From contig JARJHS010000002.1 of the NCBI GenBank assembly GCA_029269725.1, positions 1-64,000 on the forward strand: a DNA stretch of 64,000 bases, given 5' to 3'. This DNA comes from Pollutibacter soli. GTDB lineage: Bacteria > Bacteroidota > Bacteroidia > Chitinophagales > Chitinophagaceae. Each line of letters opens with the position of its first letter. Position 1 is the first letter of the stretch. Shown here one piece after another: positions 45,101 through 53,464 of this stretch. Below the pieces are notes generated by a model, which had not been told where the DNA came from, made no database searches, and saw only the letters and a list, made by a program, of their open reading frames with translations. A program made the position numbers and the translations under genes.

Positions 45101-45768
45101 GAATTGAAATCATTGCGAAAAAGCTTATCTGTATTCGGATGCTCGCCATTAGATAATATGGGACGGAATTTATTGGGATAATCTTTTTTAATGATTTCAT
45201 TGATGAGCATATACATGTCAAGATCGCCATCGTTGTCGTAATCAAAAAAAGCTGCCATTGTTGAATGAGAGGTATCATTTAATCCATATTCAGCAGCCAT
45301 ATCCCTGAATACCGGAACTCCATGTTCATTGTTACCTTGATTGATATAAAACAGGTTCTGGCGAAGATTGCCAGGACGTAAAATGGTTGTGCTTATGTAA
45401 ATGTCATCAAGTCCATCATTGTTTATATCCACCACTGAAACACCCCTGGACCACCTGCCCCCACCATCGACGCCTGCAGCCTTTGTGACGTCTTCGAATT
45501 TGAAATTGCCCTTGTTCAGGTACAATTTATTGCTGACCATACTTCCTGTAAAGTACAGATCCTGCAAACCGTCATTATTGAAATCACCAATGCCAACGCC
45601 ACCGCCGTTGTAAATGTTCTCTTCATCCAGAACATTGAGTGAATCGTTATCGATAATGTCGTTACTGAATATTACACCTGAATGCTCTATACTGATTTTC
45701 TCCAACAGTTTCTTCTCCGAACAACTGTACAAAAGAAAAAGGAAGGTAAAGACGGTAACAATTTTCAT
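42196..45768 (-). CDS. CRTAC1-like VCBS/ASPIC-UnbV lipoprotein, copy A
   Basis: 1190 residues. Lipobox FLLYSCSEK (Cys16). The first half (about 40-500) and third quarter (about 610-900) are FG-GAP/VCBS propellers with many D-x-D/N-x-D-G calcium loops (DFNNDGLQD, DINNDGLDD, DYDNDGDLD, DLDNDGDLD). Between them, at about 520-600, is an ASPIC/UnbV domain (GIGALVELYLSG, YLSSVQALAHFGLG, IRIIWPD). A second, weaker ASPIC-like piece ends the protein. It is a colinear paralogue of the 1189-residue protein at 48045-51614; both have the same block order and share long segments (DDSHSTMAAFFDYD-like, NPEDNFRKKMM, DFIAYR). It is the first gene of a transcript starting at the promoter at 45801-45829. Role unknown; calcium-dependent binding of a polymer or partner at the surface is likely. 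Confidence 0.9.
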   Translation of the reverse strand: MKIVTVFTFLFLLYSCSEKKLLEKISIEHSGVIFSNDIIDNDSLNVLDEENIYNGGGVGIGDFNNDGLQDLYFTGSMVSNKLYLNKGNFKFEDVTKAAGVDGGGRWSRGVSVVDINNDGLDDIYISTTILRPGNLRQNLFYINQGNNEHGVPVFRDMAAEYGLNDTSHSTMAAFFDYDNDGDLDMYMLINEIIKKDYPNKFRPILSNGEHPNTDKLFRNDFNSSLGHPVFTDVSKEAGITIEGYGHGVNIVDINQDGWKDIYATNDFIPDNHLYINNGNGSFTDKAKSYFKHTAANAMGTDIADVNNDGLPDIVEADMNPEDNFRKKMMMNANSYQSLQNIDYFGYQYQYVRNTLQLNLGPRPGMNDSIGDPVFAEVAYYAGISETDWSWTTLLADIDNDGHRDLFITNGFPKDVTDHDFIAYRNKAVNITGKKDLLDEIPVVKIPNYVYRNTGDLRFQDKSADWGLETPSFSNGAVYADLDNDGDLDWVINNINDPASILKNNSRDLKENASHFVQVKLKGDSLNKKGIGALVELYLSGNKKQVYEFTPYRGYLSSVQALAHFGLGTDAKIDSIRIIWPDKKLQVLKDVSADKLIIADKKDAGNVYDFQSRKSLSPALFADITSAKGNIYTHSERDYIDFNVQRLLPHKLSEYGPALAVGDVDGNGTDDIITAGAFQYDAQVLLQGVDGKFQRRNLSAAEEYQKTKTWEDMGVLLFDADNDGDPDVYISSGGNENKPGNESYQDHFYINDGKGNFLADTSAIPKNLVSKSCVRAADIDRDGDLDLFIAGRNEPEYYPRKVSSILLRNDSKPGTVKFTDITKESAPGLIDVGLTCDMLFTDYNNDGWPDMILAGEWSPVVFLKNINGKFTNETTQSGISNKTGWWNSIAPGDFDEDGDIDYIVGNTGKNTFYRATTEMPVGVLAKDFDDNGSYDAIPFLYLPESASNKTRKPFPAHTRDDLIKQIVSMRMKFPNYKTYAAATIDQLFTPEQMKGAQELFANTNASVLITNNGNGNFTMTELPMFAQFSMINGMVTDDFNGDGHVDVFINTNDYGTETSVGRYDALNGLVLLGNGKGTFTVAGMQESGVFIPGNGKASVKFRDPAGAYCIAASQNRGQLKMYNLHSQLRSVPLNRNDVAVQIVYSNGKQRREECYFGNSFLSQSGRFISVGTGVKEIDVISSDGTRRKINL

Positions 45769-45800
45769 ATGCTGAATCTCTGCTCCGAAACATTGAAGTT

Positions 45801-45829
45801 CAAATGTAAGTTACGACTCATGAACTCAA
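45801..45829 (-). promoter_or_regulatory. Promoter of the CRTAC1-A / cytochrome / haloperoxidase-family operon
   Basis: On the - strand: TTG at 45829-45827, 18 bases, then TACATTTG at 45808-45801, an exact TAnnTTTG box, 32 bases before the start codon. The -33 box touches the base of the terminator hairpin of the upstream esterase gene. Confidence 0.65.
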
Positions 45830-45832
45830 GCA

Positions 45833-45864
45833 AAATAGGCTGCTCTTACTGAAACAGCCTATTT
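45833..45864 (-). terminator. Terminator after the carboxylesterase gene
   Basis: AAATAGGCTG (45833-45842) pairs with CAGCCTATTT (45855-45864), loop 12 bases. It is 46 bases beyond the esterase stop and directly upstream of the next promoter. Confidence 0.8.
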
Positions 45865-45910
45865 ATACAAATTTCTTTGCCCTTAATTATCGAACATGAC
45901 TGATCAGCAC

Positions 45911-47524
45911 CTACCTGGCCGTAGCAGCAACAATTTCAAACAATTCCTTATCCAACTGAGGCTTTAATTCACATTTATTATCAAAATGCATAGTAGCAGT
46001 ATTGGCAGCAGTGTAAGCATCCCAATTCGGTAAACCTTTATGGTTGGGGTTGCCATTGCGCACAAAATTGATCCAGGCGCCGCTTACTTTTTCGGCCAAT
46101 GCATAAGCTTCTTTTGTTCCTCCGGTCATTTCTTCGCAGCGTGCGATATTGTTGAATGCGAAGGGAATTTCTATACAATGAATTGCTTTGTACTTCCCAT
46201 CCAGCACCGGAGACTGATAAGTAAAAAGATACATATAGACAGGGGCTCCGCCACTGATGGCAGATTTTTGATTTGCCTGTGCAACCGCACCCGGGCGGAA
46301 CATCGCGTCCACATCTATAAGGTCAGTAGGTTTGGTATCGTTTGGATACGCTTTTTTTACAGCGGCTATGTAAGCGTCTGCTTTATCACCTCTTTGTCTT
46401 TTGATGATTGCCATTACTGTATCGAGAGAAGCATTTGAATTGTTCGTAAATAATGAAGCCATAAATTCATTCTTGACCGTACCGATCATCAGCGGCACAT
46501 TTTTCGAGAGGTCATACGCTTCATTTGAAGATAACTGGTAAGGAAGCAGATCTCCATCAACACTTGGCCCCCATCCCAAACCAAAACCGGTTACAGGTTT
46601 ACCTTCGGCTTTCAATTTATCTGCAATGATTCTTATTGCTTTTCTTCCTGCGCTAACCAGTTCTGCATAAGGAACGGTTTGCAATTTATCTACGTCTGCA
46701 GCATCAATATTGAGCGCTTTCAATACTTCAGCGCCAATAGCCTGTGTAGTTGATTTCTCAAGCATGTTTGTTCGGAAAGCACCACTCTGATTGATCGCTT
46801 TATGGAAAAGACCTTTCGCTGATGGCATACTCATTAATGTATTCACCTTTGCGCCACCGCCGGATTGTCCGGCAATCGTAACATTTCCGGGGTCGCCGCC
46901 GAAGCTGGCAATGTTGTCTCTTACCCATTCAAGAGCTATCCGCATATCAAGAATGCTGAGATTGGCGGAGTTTTTATATTTATCGCCATAAGCTGAAAGA
47001 TCAAGGTAGCCAAGTATGTTTAAGCGATGATTGATGGAAACAACTACTATATCCCCCTTTTTTGCGAGATTCTCTCCATCGTAGGAAGGTAATTCCTGCG
47101 AAGAGCCTGCTGTAAAACCTCCACCATGTATCCAGAAGAGTACTGGTCTTTTTTTGCCGTCGTTTATACCCGGGGTCCAGACATTGATACGCATACAATC
47201 TTCGCTGGTGTACCCCCAGTCGTGATGGAACACAAACTCACTTTCGTCCTGCACAGAGGTGGTTGGCGTTTCCAACGGCGCCACTGGTCCGTAAGTTAAA
47301 GAGCTGCGTATCCCCGACCATGGTTTTGGCTTTTGAGGCGCCTCAAATCGTTTGGCTGTAGCATATGGGATTCCTTTATAGGTATAAATGCCATTGTGAA
47401 TATAACCTCTTACTTTACCTGCGTCGGTATTAGTAACAGCAACGTCCGCACCTGTTTGCAGCTGGGCTAAAGCCGAGCAACAAATGGCGAACATCATAAA
47501 GCAGCTAATCGTTAATTTTTTCAT
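45911..47524 (-). CDS. Secreted type B carboxylesterase/lipase
   Basis: 537 residues with a signal peptide (MKKLTISCFMMFAICCSALA). Family PF00135: GIPYATAKRFEAP near 51-63, EDCMRINVWTP (108-118), the HGGGF oxyanion hole (about 133-137), nucleophile Ser221 in IAGQSGGGAK, and a C-terminal His in YKAIHCIEIPFAF. ATG 47524 starts the signal peptide; an open frame back to 47770 has no homologous look. Such enzymes cleave a wide range of carboxylic esters. It lies between the two CRTAC1-like paralogues, with its own terminator, so it may be a separate unit within the locus. Confidence 0.92.
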   Translation of the reverse strand: MKKLTISCFMMFAICCSALAQLQTGADVAVTNTDAGKVRGYIHNGIYTYKGIPYATAKRFEAPQKPKPWSGIRSSLTYGPVAPLETPTTSVQDESEFVFHHDWGYTSEDCMRINVWTPGINDGKKRPVLFWIHGGGFTAGSSQELPSYDGENLAKKGDIVVVSINHRLNILGYLDLSAYGDKYKNSANLSILDMRIALEWVRDNIASFGGDPGNVTIAGQSGGGAKVNTLMSMPSAKGLFHKAINQSGAFRTNMLEKSTTQAIGAEVLKALNIDAADVDKLQTVPYAELVSAGRKAIRIIADKLKAEGKPVTGFGLGWGPSVDGDLLPYQLSSNEAYDLSKNVPLMIGTVKNEFMASLFTNNSNASLDTVMAIIKRQRGDKADAYIAAVKKAYPNDTKPTDLIDVDAMFRPGAVAQANQKSAISGGAPVYMYLFTYQSPVLDGKYKAIHCIEIPFAFNNIARCEEMTGGTKEAYALAEKVSGAWINFVRNGNPNHKGLPNWDAYTAANTATMHFDNKCELKPQLDKELFEIVAATAR

Positions 47525-48044
47525 GTTTCCGTTTTGTGCGTGATGAGTATGTGGGATTAAAAATAGTATACGAATATGCGCGGCAGAACTTATTGCGATG
47601 AACCTGAATTTTTCATATGCATCGGCACAAAAAAATGCGATGAATAAAAACAGGTATTCCTGGCTTAAATATAATGTAAATGAGCAAATAGAGCCGTGCT
47701 TTACAGCAAAGTAAATTTTGATTTTCACTGTTTCAATGGCCCAGAATTTCAAAAGAAAAATCATCGACAAACCACTACCATAGATTTGATGATAAATTCA
47801 AAAGTCGATTTCTCTGACAATAGTTCTATTCTTTAAAGAAATCCTTTCTCGTGAACATGTGGAATAATTGGTGCTTGTATTTATATACTGTAGTTGACTG
47901 AAGACTACCTGCCACCATTGTTGGAAATAGTCAGGGTCAATGGCCAGTAATTAGCATTCGGGATCGACTTGTGGCGATATAGCTTTTTTTACAAATAAGA
48001 GTAGTAACTGCCTGACACCTGGTGTTGAATATTGCCGGTGATGT
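47525..48044. other. 520-base intergenic stretch without a recognised gene
   Basis: Between the CRTAC1 copy B stop and the carboxylesterase start. I see no convincing coding frame, no strong hairpin and no exact TAnnTTTG promoter on the - strand. A weak TATTTTTA box, about 30 bases upstream of the esterase start, could serve as its -10 region. The heptad repeats of the left half do not occur here. Confidence 0.5.
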
Positions 48045-51000
48045 TTAAGGTTTTATCAATCTGATCTGCCCTTTATTGTTTTTAAATTCAACCTGTGCCA
48101 GGGAATCCGACATGAGCATAACCTGTGATGATTGTGAAAAAAAGGAACTTCCCAGGTAGAATTCTCTTTTTTGTTTTCTGCCATTCTTAAAAGTGACCAT
48201 TGCTTCAGTTTCATCAGGTCCGGGTATTAATGTACGATTGGTGTTTCCCAGTTGAAATATCCGTAGCGGCCCCCTGTTCTCTGTTGCTGCAATTCGTAAC
48301 TGTCCGTCAGGGGCTTTAAACATTGCCAATGCCTTACCATTTCCCGGAATATAAATGCCGGAGGTGGCGATATTCATCGGTTTAAAACTTCCATCGCCCC
48401 TTCCATTCAAAAGCAAACCATTCATTGCATCGTAACGTCCATTAGCCACATCAGTACCGAAGTCATTTCCATTAATCAATACATCCAGGCGGCCGTCGTT
48501 ATCAAAATCTTCCACAACCATTCCATAAACTACAGAGATCTGCGCCTGGATGGGTAATGGATGCAGGGAAAACTGTCCGTTCCCTTCATTTTGAATAAAT
48601 GCTGACTGCATATACTTTGCATTGAGTCGTATCGCATCCTTATGTTGTTCTTCCGGCAGCAAATCCTGGAATGTAGACAGTGCAAAAGATTTGTAGTCAG
48701 GAAATCTCTTACGTGTGCCGGGTAGTCCCTCCACCATCTCGTCTCTCAGGTGAGCGGGAAATTCTTTTCTTGTAGTATCCTCTGCAGACACTGGCAGAAA
48801 AACAGAGGGGATGGTTTCATAGCGACCATTCTTATCAAAATCCTTTCCGGTGATGTACACAGGATATTTTTGGGACGCCCTGTAAAAACTGTTCAGTCCG
48901 AGATTTCCGGCAATAAAGTCAATGTCACCATCATTATCAAAATCACCGGGGGCAATGGAGTTCCACCAACCGGTAGCTGTTTCCAGTTCGGTACTTAATT
49001 TAAGGCGGCTGAATTTCGCCTGCTTGTTTTCCAGAAATATCAGCGGCATCCATTCCCCGGCTAACACCAGGTCGGGCCAGCCATCGTTGTTAAAGTCAGT
49101 AAATAAGGCATCACAAATCATTCCAGCAGGTACCCAGTCCTGAACGGCAGCTTTCGTGATGTCAGTGAATTTCGGCTTACCATTAACCAGGTCATTTCTA
49201 AGAATAAAACTCTGTACCGGGTTGGGATATTTCCATGGATCAACCCGTCCTGAAACAAATAAATCGAGATCCCCATCCCGATCAATGTCGGCAGACCTTA
49301 CGCATGATTTGCTCACAGGAAGGTATGGAAGTGCGGCGGTATCCAGGCTGAATTTTCCAATTCCATCATTAAGATAAAGTTTATCCTGGTAATCACTTGT
49401 ACCTGACTTGCCCTCAAATCCGCCGCTTGCAATGTACAGATCAAGGTCACCGTCGCCATCCGAGTCGAAAAGCAGTAAACCATGATCCTCTGTTTTCTTT
49501 TCTGCTACGCTGTCCGTTTTTCCTACCAGCGATTGCTGAATAAAGCGTCCGTCTTTTTGCTGCAGGAACACCTGCGCCATATAGGAAAATGCTCCGCCTG
49601 TTACCAGGTCGTCCAGGCCGTCACCATTGATATCTCCCGCTGCAAGAGCCGGACCATATTCTGAAAGTTTATGCGGCAATAAACGCTGAATATTAAAGTC
49701 AACAAAGTCCAGCTCCCGATGACGGTATCGAATACCTGAAGAAGAAGTTATATCACGAAAAATACTTTGCTCATTATATACATTTGCGTGGCTGAACAGA
49801 TCTTTTTTATCGACTGCTTTTTTTATTGAAAGCAACTGGTCAGCACCAACATTCTTCAAAACCTGCAATGTTCCATCCGGCCAGGTTATAGTCACTGAAT
49901 CAACCTGCGCAACAGGTCCCAAACCGAAATGAGCGATGGATTGGTATGTTGATAAATAGCCCCTGTAGGGTGAATTTGTATAATGCTGCGTACTACCGGA
50001 ATAGTATAGCCGTATTTCCGCACCGAGGGCCGCAGGATTTTTAGCATCTCCTTCCAGATGAATGTTCAGATAGTGTGATGCATTCTTATCTGCAGAAAGT
50101 TTGTTTTGATACAGCAGAGCAGGGTCATTGATATTGCTGATCACCAGGTCCATATCGCCGTCATTGTCCAGGTCCGCATAAGCGGCACCAGATGAAAAGG
50201 TCGGCTGATCAAGTCCCCATTCGCTGGTTTTATTTGTGAATGTGAGGTCACCATTGTTCCTGTAGCCGTAATTGGAAATTTTTACAACAGGCATGATGTC
50301 AAGCAAATCTCTTTTAGACATCAGCCCGCTCGCTTTTTGCCTGTATGCGATAAAATCATGATCCGTAACATCTTTGGGGAACCCGTTTGTTACCACCAGG
50401 TCACGATACCCGTCATGGTCAAAATCGGTTACCACCGGCGCCCAGCTCCAGTCGGTTTCCGCAATTCCGGACAAAAAGCCAATTTCACTGAAAACCGGAA
50501 CTACTGTCGAATCCTCACGGATACGCATACCCTGATTCAGGTGCAGCATATTGCGGACATACTGGTACTGGTATTGATATTGGTCGTTGTTGATGTAACG
50601 CGCATAGGTCAGTGGGTTGAGCATCATTTTTTTCCTGAAATTGTCTTCTGGATTCATGTCCAGTTCTATAACATCATCCAGCCCGTCATTATTGATATCC
50701 GTCACGTCCTGGCCCATGGCATTCTCAGCCGTGTGCTTGAAATAAGACCTGATTTCATTACTAAACTTTCCATTTTGCTGATTGATATAAAGCGAATTGT
50801 TAGAAAGGAAATCGTTCGTTACAAATACATCAGGCCAGCCATCCTGGTTGATATCCGTAATGTTCACTCCATGGCCGTAGCCTTCATGGAGAATACCTGC
50901 CTCCGTGGACACATTGACGTATACGGGATGACCAAGACTGTCATTCCAGTCAGCCTGGTACAGCCGATCGGTGGCAGGGTGTGTTCCGTCGTTGATCTCA

Positions 51001-51614
51001 GCGCGGAAGGTATTTGGATAACGGTTCTTCAGAATTTCATTAACCACCAGGTACATGTCCAGGTCACCATCCCTGTCATAGTCAAAAAAAGCGGCCATCG
51101 TTGAATGACTATCATCTGCGAGACCATAGGCCTCGGCCTGGTCCTCAAAAACCGGGATACCCGATTCATTGTTTCCTTTATTGATGTAGAGAATATTTTT
51201 TCTTCTTAATGCTTCATCCCAAATGGTTGCGCAGAGGTAAATATCCTGGCGACCATCAGCATTTATGTCAACGACTGTAACTCCCCTGATCCATTTACCC
51301 TGACCATCCACTTTTGCGACGCCGGTGATATCTTCAAATTTGAAATCTCTTTTATTCAGATACATCTTACACGGAGTCGTATTGGCGGCGAAAAACAAAT
51401 CCTGCCATCCGTCGCCATTGAAATCGCCGACACCTACTCCTGCCCCATTATATATATTTTCTACATCCAGGATATTCAGCGTGTCATTGTCAAGCACCGT
51501 ATTGGTAAAGTCGATTCCGGAGTGAGACGAATCGATTTTCTTAAAAAGTGTATTGTCGCTGCAGGAGGTTAGCAAACCAACGAATGCAATCAGTATAATA
51601 AATTTCATTTTCAT
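48045..51614 (-). CDS. CRTAC1-like VCBS/ASPIC-UnbV lipoprotein, copy B
   Basis: 1189 residues. Lipobox GLLTSCSDN (Cys18). Block order is the same as in copy A: propeller 1 (about 40-500; DFNGDGWQD, DINADGRQD, DYDRDGDLD, DINQDGWPD), ASPIC/UnbV (about 515-595; ALGAEIRLYYSG, YLSTYQSIAHFGLG, VTITWPDG), propeller 2 (about 620-900; DINGDGLDD, DSDGDGDLD, DIDRDGDLD) and a C-terminal beta domain with a partial ASPIC pattern. Copy B lies directly downstream of the SusCD pair but has its own promoter (51638-51665) behind the SusCD terminator. Lipidation and Ca loops suggest an outer-surface binding protein that works with the SusCD transporter (inference). Confidence 0.9.
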   Translation of the reverse strand: MKMKFIILIAFVGLLTSCSDNTLFKKIDSSHSGIDFTNTVLDNDTLNILDVENIYNGAGVGVGDFNGDGWQDLFFAANTTPCKMYLNKRDFKFEDITGVAKVDGQGKWIRGVTVVDINADGRQDIYLCATIWDEALRRKNILYINKGNNESGIPVFEDQAEAYGLADDSHSTMAAFFDYDRDGDLDMYLVVNEILKNRYPNTFRAEINDGTHPATDRLYQADWNDSLGHPVYVNVSTEAGILHEGYGHGVNITDINQDGWPDVFVTNDFLSNNSLYINQQNGKFSNEIRSYFKHTAENAMGQDVTDINNDGLDDVIELDMNPEDNFRKKMMLNPLTYARYINNDQYQYQYQYVRNMLHLNQGMRIREDSTVVPVFSEIGFLSGIAETDWSWAPVVTDFDHDGYRDLVVTNGFPKDVTDHDFIAYRQKASGLMSKRDLLDIMPVVKISNYGYRNNGDLTFTNKTSEWGLDQPTFSSGAAYADLDNDGDMDLVISNINDPALLYQNKLSADKNASHYLNIHLEGDAKNPAALGAEIRLYYSGSTQHYTNSPYRGYLSTYQSIAHFGLGPVAQVDSVTITWPDGTLQVLKNVGADQLLSIKKAVDKKDLFSHANVYNEQSIFRDITSSSGIRYRHRELDFVDFNIQRLLPHKLSEYGPALAAGDINGDGLDDLVTGGAFSYMAQVFLQQKDGRFIQQSLVGKTDSVAEKKTEDHGLLLFDSDGDGDLDLYIASGGFEGKSGTSDYQDKLYLNDGIGKFSLDTAALPYLPVSKSCVRSADIDRDGDLDLFVSGRVDPWKYPNPVQSFILRNDLVNGKPKFTDITKAAVQDWVPAGMICDALFTDFNNDGWPDLVLAGEWMPLIFLENKQAKFSRLKLSTELETATGWWNSIAPGDFDNDGDIDFIAGNLGLNSFYRASQKYPVYITGKDFDKNGRYETIPSVFLPVSAEDTTRKEFPAHLRDEMVEGLPGTRKRFPDYKSFALSTFQDLLPEEQHKDAIRLNAKYMQSAFIQNEGNGQFSLHPLPIQAQISVVYGMVVEDFDNDGRLDVLINGNDFGTDVANGRYDAMNGLLLNGRGDGSFKPMNIATSGIYIPGNGKALAMFKAPDGQLRIAATENRGPLRIFQLGNTNRTLIPGPDETEAMVTFKNGRKQKREFYLGSSFFSQSSQVMLMSDSLAQVEFKNNKGQIRLIKP

Positions 51615-51637
51615 GTCCCATTGAAATCGGCAATTTC

Positions 51638-51665
51638 AAATATAACGACTTGATTAAAATGCAAA
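51638..51665 (-). promoter_or_regulatory. Promoter of CRTAC1 copy B
   Basis: On the - strand: TTG at 51665-51663, 17 bases, then TATATTTG at 51645-51638, an exact TAnnTTTG box, 23 bases before the start codon. The TTG and part of the spacer lie inside the SusCD terminator stem. Confidence 0.6.
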
Positions 51666-51696
51666 GAACCATCTGGTGATGGTTCTTTGCATTTTA
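51657..51696. terminator. Strong terminator after susD
   Basis: A perfect 18-base stem (51657-51674 with 51679-51696), loop TGGT; its centre reads AAAGAACCATC / GATGGTTCTTT. It lies 30 bases past the SusD stop. A- and T-rich edges would let it work both ways. Confidence 0.9.
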
Positions 51697-51726
51697 TCAA
51701 TAACAGTATCACTTGTTCCGAGCAGC

Positions 51727-53445
51727 TTAGTAGCCAGGATTCTGGACAATGCCAGGAATATTGGTTACTACAGACTGTGGAATAGGATATACCTCGTGTT
51801 TACCGGCAGTGAAGTTGGTACCTTGAAGGGTGGTTGGTCTTCTCACCCCTTCCTTAGCCAGGTATGCATTCATGTCAGCAGCAGCGATTCCCCAACGTAC
51901 GAGGTCAAAGAAACGATGCCCTTCCATGCCCAACTCGATTTTCCTCTCAAAACGAACCGCTTTACGTCCGAAATCCTGGCTGGCGAATGTTGGATACAGG
52001 CCAACATTGTAATTGGCATAAGTTGCTGCAGAAGCAGGCTGATAATATGGTGCTGTATTAGACGGAGCATATTTTGCTGCACGCGCTCTAACCAGATTTA
52101 CATATTCAGTTGCAGTAGCAAGACTGCCAACTTCCACTTCAGCTTCAGCGGCTAAAAGTAATATGTCCGCATAGCGAATGATGGTATAATTCAGTGCAGT
52201 TGAGCCGAAACCCCAGCCTACCACACCCGCAGTGGCACCTAAATCTCCTTTGAAATAGGTATTCTTTTTTGGACTGTATGGACCACCATAGGTAACATCG
52301 CGAATCCAGTCACGACCCGGGTGTGTACCCCAGTCATGGTAAGGGACGGCACGTCTTCCTATTGTCCAGTCAAGTCTGGGATCCAGAGGTCCTGCATAAG
52401 GAGTAAATGGCTGGTTAGACAAAACCGCTTCGTCAGAAGGGACACTAACATCATTCCAGGTATCCAGCAACGGTAACCCACCCTCTGTTTTGTAAGCATT
52501 AACCAATGCCTGTGAGGGCTGGAAGAATCCACAGCAACCACCGGGTTTGCTTCCACCACCGTGCGGGAAATTCAACAGGTTGTCAGAATTCCCATTTGAA
52601 GTGGAACCATCACCGTAAGAAAACTGAATGGCGAAAACAGTTTCGGAATTGTTTTCCTTGGTTACAATAAAGTTGTCCTGGTAATTGTCTGTCAATGCAT
52701 ACTTAACTCCCTGTGAGTTTTTACCGTTTGCTATAATGGTCGTTAATAGCGCTTTAGCTTCAGCGAATTTCTTCTGGAACATATAAGCTTTTGCCAGATA
52801 AGCGGCAGCGGCCCATTTATTTGCCTGACCTTTGTATTGAGTAATTTCAGGTAGATTATCGTAAGCAAACTGGAAATCCGCTTCGATGTTTGGCCAGATA
52901 GGTGCTGAGTTGGTACCGCCTTTATAGTCAGTAGTTGTCTCATCGATGAAGGGAATTTTACCCCACATCTTCACACCTTCGAAATGATGATGTGATCGAA
53001 TCAGGCGAGCCTGGGCTTCTGCCACTTTCTTTTCCGTTTCCGTCATATCAGTTACGTCCGGAAGGAGCTTCAGAACATTGTTTGCCTGGCCTATGCCGTC
53101 AAAAGTAGCGTCCCATTTAGCGTTGACCAGCGGATTGGCCGGAGTCAGTTCAAAACGCATGATCGGGTTGTCGTCAACACGATCAGTAAACTCCGTGCCT
53201 TTATAAGCATCACCACCGGCCATGCTTCCCCATTCCCAGTTACTGGCTCCTTCTGAAATAGAGCCTTCGCGACCATCTAGGGTAGAATAGGCCGTTACTA
53301 GCAGGCCACTGATCCCTTTCTTGTTTTTTAGCTGATTGAGGTCATAAACACCTTTCAGCGGGGGATCAAGGAATTTTTTACATGCTGCGAGAGCAACCAC
53401 CATCAATACAATGGCAGATATGCTGATTATTTTTTGAAACTTCAT
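51727..53445 (-). CDS. SusD/RagB-family nutrient-binding lipoprotein
   Basis: 572 residues. Lipobox VVALAACKKF (Cys22). The SusD fold is mainly helical with TPR-like units; the N-terminal SusD-like part (about 22-230) contains EAQARLIRSHHHFEGVKMWG, and the C-terminal RagB part (about 260-570) ends in EHKVYPIPQSVVTN-like sequence typical of the family (GKHEVYPIPQ). It caps the SusC barrel and captures the substrate. The gene follows susC by 19 bases. No glycoside hydrolase is in the same unit. Confidence 0.95.
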   Translation of the reverse strand: MKFQKIISISAIVLMVVALAACKKFLDPPLKGVYDLNQLKNKKGISGLLVTAYSTLDGREGSISEGASNWEWGSMAGGDAYKGTEFTDRVDDNPIMRFELTPANPLVNAKWDATFDGIGQANNVLKLLPDVTDMTETEKKVAEAQARLIRSHHHFEGVKMWGKIPFIDETTTDYKGGTNSAPIWPNIEADFQFAYDNLPEITQYKGQANKWAAAAYLAKAYMFQKKFAEAKALLTTIIANGKNSQGVKYALTDNYQDNFIVTKENNSETVFAIQFSYGDGSTSNGNSDNLLNFPHGGGSKPGGCCGFFQPSQALVNAYKTEGGLPLLDTWNDVSVPSDEAVLSNQPFTPYAGPLDPRLDWTIGRRAVPYHDWGTHPGRDWIRDVTYGGPYSPKKNTYFKGDLGATAGVVGWGFGSTALNYTIIRYADILLLAAEAEVEVGSLATATEYVNLVRARAAKYAPSNTAPYYQPASAATYANYNVGLYPTFASQDFGRKAVRFERKIELGMEGHRFFDLVRWGIAAADMNAYLAKEGVRRPTTLQGTNFTAGKHEVYPIPQSVVTNIPGIVQNPGY

Positions 53446-53464
53446 AGTTTTCGTTATTTAAAAA

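Noticed and set aside
47525-47770. N-terminal extension of the carboxylesterase
   Set aside because: A clear signal peptide starts at 47524; the extension would place about 80 unrelated residues before it.
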